From the NCBI GenBank assembly GCA_965228125.1, contig OZ245791.1:868001-932000 (forward strand): 64,000 bases of DNA. The letters run 5' to 3'. The notes under the pieces were generated by a model. It saw only the letters and a list, made by a program, of their open reading frames with translations. It did not search any database and had not been told where the DNA came from. Positions 63,601 to 64,000 of this stretch are shown in pieces (position 1 is the stretch's first letter; every line of letters starts with the position of its first letter). Made by a program: the position numbers and the translations under genes. The stretch comes from GWF2-38-69 sp965228125 (lineage in GTDB: Bacteria > Verrucomicrobiota > Lentisphaeria > Victivallales > GWF2-38-69).

Positions 63601-64000
63601 TGCCAGCAATCCGACGCCGGAAGCAACAAACAGCCTTTCAATTACAATATTAACCGGTAATATCGTCACGGTTACCGAGAGTGTTACTATAGACCAGACG
63701 ACTATTGATTCAGGCGGACAGATAACTGTAAGTAATGGTTATACCCTTACGATAACTGATGGGACAGGAACAGACCTGACAGTAGATGGTACCGGTATTG
63801 TGGATGTGGATTTTGGTGGCATAATTGACGCAACAGGCGCAACTATTACCTATACAGGAACAGGAAATCTTTATCTTGGTGGAGCTGTTACAAGTATCGG
63901 CACATTCACGGCCGGATCTTCCACGGTAACCTATGACAGCGCTACAGACCAGAATATTGCAGCAATTACTTATTATAACCTGGCGACTTCCGGCAACGGG
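51662..64000 (+). CDS. Giant LEPR-XLL/DUF4347 surface protein with beta-helix repeats, 3' end beyond window
   Basis: GTG start at 51662 after GAGG; the frame then stays open for 4113 codons to the window edge, so the protein exceeds 400 kDa. The N-terminus AIYELEQRVLFDGAA is a close variant of the LEPR-XLL motif that starts many giant secreted proteins; there is no classical signal peptide. A DUF4347 domain spans residues about 119-290 (EVVFINSSV, IRIISHGNEGYFVLNG, LYGCNLAATAEGKDF). The rest is Thr/Ser/Asn/Gly-rich: stacked GGGIYN..T(L/I)TSSTISGN-type right-handed beta-helix turns, six choice-of-anchor-Q-like TDQRG modules, and a five-unit 79-83-residue tandem repeat. Likely a type I-secreted or similarly exported adhesin. 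Secretion partners and anchor are not visible here. Confidence 0.88.
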   Translation, partial: MAIYELEQRVLFDGAAAVATADAVVAEMQTPDASAADSDADSSGDANSADTNHSADSSSSPTDSDQSSTDSTPDQTQIFIDTIVGTYDASTDGENILATPDNADLLTSTPNTENLSAAHEVVFINSSVMDADEIVDDLSPNAEVVYLTKGSDGIQQITDYLADKTDIDTIRIISHGNEGYFVLNGQIIDNDYLAENSNLIASWGEHLSENADIMLYGCNLAATAEGKDFVEHFADLTGADVAAATHLTGGDSDYSLSADFSLKSNSDWALDFSVGSIESTRLSVDGYDYHLASHTVTSNADSGADTLRYWIDNAASGDEIVFNLASGNETIELASVLTISKNLTIDGNNSAGSGTDITINGNDGSGSNCQIFSIDSCEVTIENMTLTNGYDNSTGGGAIYTTGATATLIMNNIEISASIADNKNGGAICIASGTVTMTDCTVDNNFAEHGTTKGGGIYNAGTLSLNNCVITSNSAESEGGGIYNAGTITLISNSTISGNSSNSNGGGIMNNDNAGMTISNSTIFSNTTVGNGGGIASPGDLTYVNITDTTISGNTATTGSGGGVYFNSPSGGGTLTLENSIIANNGSSDLYFDQGTLTNHGYNVVTYINNTSLLDASDIYFDGSVWRTNNGTVLLTNQALNLDNQLSYNGGFTETVAVTDALGGFLTTSQAAGHSDNQTDQRGYYRTSTAVTRGAYQYDGIVAKIGTDTSWTGGVDTYSTIQNAIDLATEGNTIVLASTSILMSSAEMAANGISVDKALTITGEEADSTSTIVRVTTPGSSNFRVFYIDAPTSTDLNPVTIENMTIEGGDISGNGDDSAGYGGGIYVAEGTLSLTNSAVSGSTAYSGGGIYGGLGVSLTLENVTVSGNSASGDSSSGGGIYTDGGTLEITNSTISGNTAHYSGGGIYATSGILEITSSTISNNSATTADGGGISLAFGGLARIVSTTISENTACCGGGGIYSDAVDGITIISSTISNNSATAGGGGIENNNYSPMTITSSTISDNTVASGSGGGIGNYGSTLTITSSTISGNTASSSGGGIYNEGATLYSTNSIITYNYLTSNIYSDIYNDNGTIYGNYNISSWTNWDTSGGLTTTGNVTYTYDPSTGYGATLFASYETIVADNIYKPVLADNGGTTTPHTYTVALAAGSIASGTGAVTGTYEDSDTKYAFKVYGTTTWEKVEDGSNIDTGTYTVTQIEDDQRGETIIGKPSIGAYFLEYTPPLYYMAQASGDWSTPGESSIWYTSTTGTEGSYTTHSTTATPDATNAISILIGDGSSYNVTVITDTSVEAKLITISNGSSLSIPNSVTLTVDNDETGTTDLAVNGTLDMDGGTVTLGTGATLAYGASSTLAYIYTGNAQETGNEFASSLNNLTLDNASTVTVASGSTIGGILNIGTGTILSTSQNITVSGTTSGAGTVNASAGTITYSTVSQTVFAGTYNILELTGDGTTKTFADGTTSVAQKIELTNSMTLTGYSKDNVTVQVTTPGTSTFRVFYIDAPTSSALNPLTIENMTIKGGDISGNGDNSSGYGGGIYVAAGTLNLTNSTVSGSTAYSGGGIYNSGTGTATITSSTISDNTATNRGGGIYNGGTATITTSTINGNNASDPFSSWGGGIANVNGTLTILSSTIAENTGYYGGGIYNNSTLTIVDSTVRGNTGSYGGGLFNAGGGTSYLLNSIIINNTSDDIFNSGTAVYAYYCWYDASKIGAGSITNTLGASAPNVTTAYDSTLNALADNGGSTETMEVNSASSKAVTGTYAYSYHNDTDGYYFYNVAGDTAYKLVGLATPTAPLPADKIATDQRGYTKDATQLTIGAYAYNGTLSETYTVTETTDDGTGITEHTLSWAITQSNTHAGTDSIIFNLVSGASLTISAAMPTITDSVTIDGTNLGVGGGDVTVQVTTPGTSTFRVFYINAPTSSALNPVTIENMTIKGGDISDHGVYPPTVDNYGGSIYIAAGTVTLDTVTVSGSVASRGGGIYNSNGSTMSITNSTISENSVPTGKSYDNYGGGIYNDGTMNITSSSTITDNIVYAGTADSVNGYGHGGGIYNDTGTLTITSSTVSNNTAEYYLNTSGSIYTCGGGIYNNTGSLTITSSTIIGNAANGADMCNGGGICNNTGSLTVTSSTVVGNIALGNGGGISNSGTASITSSTVSGNIADQTGGGIYNDGTFIITSSTITGNTGYFGLFGGSTCGGIFNGTGTLYLLNSIVAGNYGDYDLDNPSFLGGTANGYYSWIGSKSEALTTDVNCIDTPYSWDYVYGLADYGGDTLTMLVGMTGSPALDAGTLTGIDISDNACWYKQSDSTWYTYDNVATTIQTINDTDQRGEARPDTASSSIATIGATQYVATDSTYVNYIDTTTWTVVTTDDDSLDVTDGHVSLREALTFAASGSTITFSGITTAATDHILPLIGRTLTINGGDTVTISGDDTDSDSDPDTVTGLLNVTSTGNLTIRNITITKGKAYYGGGIYNTGTLAVASSTISDNTVTASGGGIYNNDTATINSSTVSENDTTSSLGAGGGIYNSAGSNMTITSSTISNNTSLYDGGGISNNGTMTITSSTISGNTSLNNAGGCGVLNDGTLYITNSIIAYNYSSIGVSDEYYDIEHNGGSIYGNYNISSYTSWGAGTGNVTYTYNSITGYGATLFAAYTNPIVGNTYIHKPDLSKLPAETTYTVALATGSIASGSGSYTGTYNSGANYVFSATGMAGTWKNVTDGSASIDPTSTIITDQRGETITGTPSIGAYFLAYTPSTLYYMAHTLSGSNWEDLTVWKTSTSSSTNPIDYTTAATVAPNASNSAGIIIYDGITVTVTAASVDLSIDQTTINSTASIIIDDGVTLTIANGTEDIDLDAKGSIVVNAATGTLLIASGASVDSEGTFTVNGVLSFDDGSTNNGTLNMADASITIASLTAGSGTITYDGAGQTIAGVTYNALQLSGSGTKTATGTLEADSLTVDLGVTLEAESLIVSTTFTNNGTTRTSEITVSLPDAAVGGTFVYAGPGWQQIDNLNGNAYNILQLSSPGPKTATGTLQANTLTVDNGIMLQIESLTVNTTFINDGETSASGTVSLPDAAVGGTFTYNGIGQAIDNLGGYAYSALQLTGSGTNTATGTLQADTLRVDPAVTLDVVNLTVNTDFQNNGTTQASGAVSLPDAPVTGTFIYDGATQTIDNLGDTGEYQALQLSGSGTKTVSDTLQAQNLTVDLGVTLDAVNLTVNTTFTNTGTTQASGTVSLPDDAAVNGTFIYDGTDQTIDSLGGNAYNILQLTGSGTKTLSGDVSVTNAFTLDHDVTTDVGAHTLTVTGASDINGTVTISTGTYDANGDFDATDGHITFTDNGNLKLGGATITNLGTLSTDNGTVWYDRAGDQTVLSDNYHNLRISGDSGSTKTLGGLIRLLSAGDLTIDSDTTLDVSASNYGIFILGNWVDDGTFNAREGTVTFNGTTQSIGAETFYNLTTIGTGTQTLGGTVTVENTLNTGAGTTFALSSYTLNIGSLNAGTGSWTNSATFNKDTGTVNYADDNAQIVLALEYYTLGLSGAGSTKTFADGTTKVDNQISLTDSITLTGSSASAVTVQVTTPYSEDPDNATHARVFYITGGTVNISNMTIKGGNISPLSGSDRFGGGIYISGGTVNLNTVTVFGSKASHGSGIYNNSTLTIDSSTISNNNATSNGGGIYNDSQGVLTITSSTISGNSADINGGGIFNSGASVTIISSTISGNSASASSGYGGGLYNSGTSLTITSSTISGNSASFGGGIVNSNVLTITSSTISGNSASFGGGIYNYSATTSKLYLTNSIVAYNYKSDYSGYIDIYKGALSSIYGNYNIAGNWDSSWGGTGNVTYTYTSGKGATLFASYETILADTIYKPDLADNGGTTTPHTYTVALAAGSIASGAGVRTGYYDDAGATKYVFSADGTTWYKVENGTDTVPSVNVTEITTDQRGVVIDNDDPCVGAYYMATLYAFRTKTTGEWNDYTTWQRYKGGAWIDLTASNPTPEATNSLSITILTGNIVTVTESVTIDQTTIDSGGQITVSNGYTLTITDGTGTDLTVDGTGIVDVDFGGIIDATGATITYTGTGNLYLGGAVTSIGTFTAGSSTVTYDSATDQNIAAITYYNLATSGNG
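54888..55320 (+). repeat. Intragenic module, copy 1 (anchor-Q-like segment)
   Basis: Encodes YGNYNIS..., GATLFASYETIVADNIYKP, a DNGGTTTPHTYTVALAAGSIASG block and a DDQRG...IGAY end. Copies at 59489-59890 and 63096-63510 share this order. Bases 55050-55120 are almost identical to 63240-63310 although 8 kb apart. Confidence 0.75.
59489..59890 (+). repeat. Intragenic module, copy 2
   Basis: Same order as copies 1 and 3: YGNYNIS, GATLFAAY, TYTVALATGSIASGSG, TDQRGETITGTPSIGAYF. This is the most diverged of the three at the DNA level. Confidence 0.7.
60404..61460 (+). repeat. Five tandem 79-83-residue repeats in the giant protein
   Basis: Units start at the aligned Tyr codons 60404, 60641, 60887, 61130 and 61379, with periods of 237, 246, 243 and 249 bases, all multiples of three. 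Each unit has the order Y-D/N-G-x-x-Q-x-I-D-N-L-G, LQLSGSGTKTATGTLQA, LTVDLGVTL, NLTVNTTF-x-NNGTT-ASG-VSLPDA. The last unit decays after ILQLTGSGTKTLSG. Confidence 0.85.
62595..62990 (+). repeat. Recently expanded beta-helix turn array
   Basis: About five to six in-frame copies of a roughly 70-100-base unit encoding T-I-T/I-S-S-TISGNSA...GGGIYN. The last two units share about 46 almost identical bases (tcaacgatYagcgggaacag and onward), so expansion is recent. Confidence 0.8.
63096..63510 (+). repeat. Intragenic module, copy 3
   Basis: YGNYNIAG, GATLFASYETILADTIYKPDLADNGGTTTPHTYTVALAAGSIASGAG and TTDQRGVVIDNDDPCVGAYY, parallel to copy 1. It is followed by the same SGDW-like and TVT..VTIDQTTI segments as after copies 1 and 2. 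Confidence 0.75.

Noticed and set aside
52560..64000. Repetitive DNA considered as a CRISPR array or non-coding satellite
   Set aside because: Repeats are variable, keep a reading frame throughout and encode a consistent beta-helix pattern; no constant repeat with unique spacers occurs.
1..64000. tRNA, rRNA or riboswitch genes
   Set aside because: I looked through the intergenic gaps and saw no cloverleaf, rRNA signature or recognisable riboswitch core; nearly all gaps are under 300 bases.

Overview
The window comes from a diderm (outer-membrane) bacterium with a fermentative, sugar- and polyol-using lifestyle. The evidence is an LpoB/YcfL/CsgG-type lipoprotein operon, a soluble tetrameric [FeFe] hydrogenase (HndABCD type), many sugar transporters, a large inositol-catabolism operon and a giant surface protein. 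By eye the DNA is moderately AT-rich. Archaeal-type GAPDH and PGK plus an LEPR-XLL/DUF4347 surface protein suggest a PVC-like or candidate-phylum lineage, but there is no rRNA or tRNA here and I cannot fix the phylum.

Layout. 1-4269: thiL (cut by the left edge), ptsP and a nucleoside hydrolase. 4383-9217: an AT-rich accessory island with a DUF4393/Abi-alpha-like gene and a GmrSD-like (DUF262 + HNH) gene separated by a 128-bp attC-like palindrome, interrupted by an IS1634-family element. 9248-15907: a seven-gene envelope operon (COG3014-like, PEGA, CsgG-like, YcfL, LpoB, lipoprotein, repeat protein). 16074-19077: two sugar-porter MFS transporters, each with its own promoter and terminator. 19258-23701: hndABCD. 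24024-27653: a GRP/RhaT-type sugar transporter split by a second, identical IS copy. 27657-41896: a 14-gene co-directional unit from a small membrane protein up to an RpiR regulator, which with the IS-split transporter makes one probable 15-gene operon. 42153-49268: membrane protein, RhaT-like transporter, two tandem TPR-glycosyltransferases, VOC protein and serine hydrolase. 49493-51331: RNase II-type RNB protein. 51662-64000: one uninterrupted frame of more than 4113 codons running off the right edge.

The most interesting content is the inositol operon. It encodes IolG, IolE, IolD and IolB, which take myo-inositol to 5-dehydro-2-deoxy-D-gluconate (DKG), but not the usual kinase IolC, aldolase IolJ or dehydrogenase IolA. 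In their place are a split transketolase, an archaeal-type GAPDH, an archaeal-type PGK and a TtuC/DmlA-type decarboxylating dehydrogenase. DKG is the carboxylate analogue of D-xylulose 5-phosphate. A transketolase could therefore split it to a two-carbon ketol plus D-malate semialdehyde, the carboxylate analogue of D-glyceraldehyde 3-phosphate. GAPDH-like and PGK-like enzymes could convert this to D-malate with ATP formation, and the TtuC/DmlA-like enzyme could make pyruvate and CO2. The GAPDH and PGK copies carry substitutions in substrate-binding motifs, as this idea would predict. It is an inference, not a demonstrated pathway.

A second strong observation is that both IS copies are flanked by perfect, exceptionally long direct repeats (148 bp and 423 bp), as known for IS1634. 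Because of this the first target gene stays whole and the second loses only its last 30 codons.
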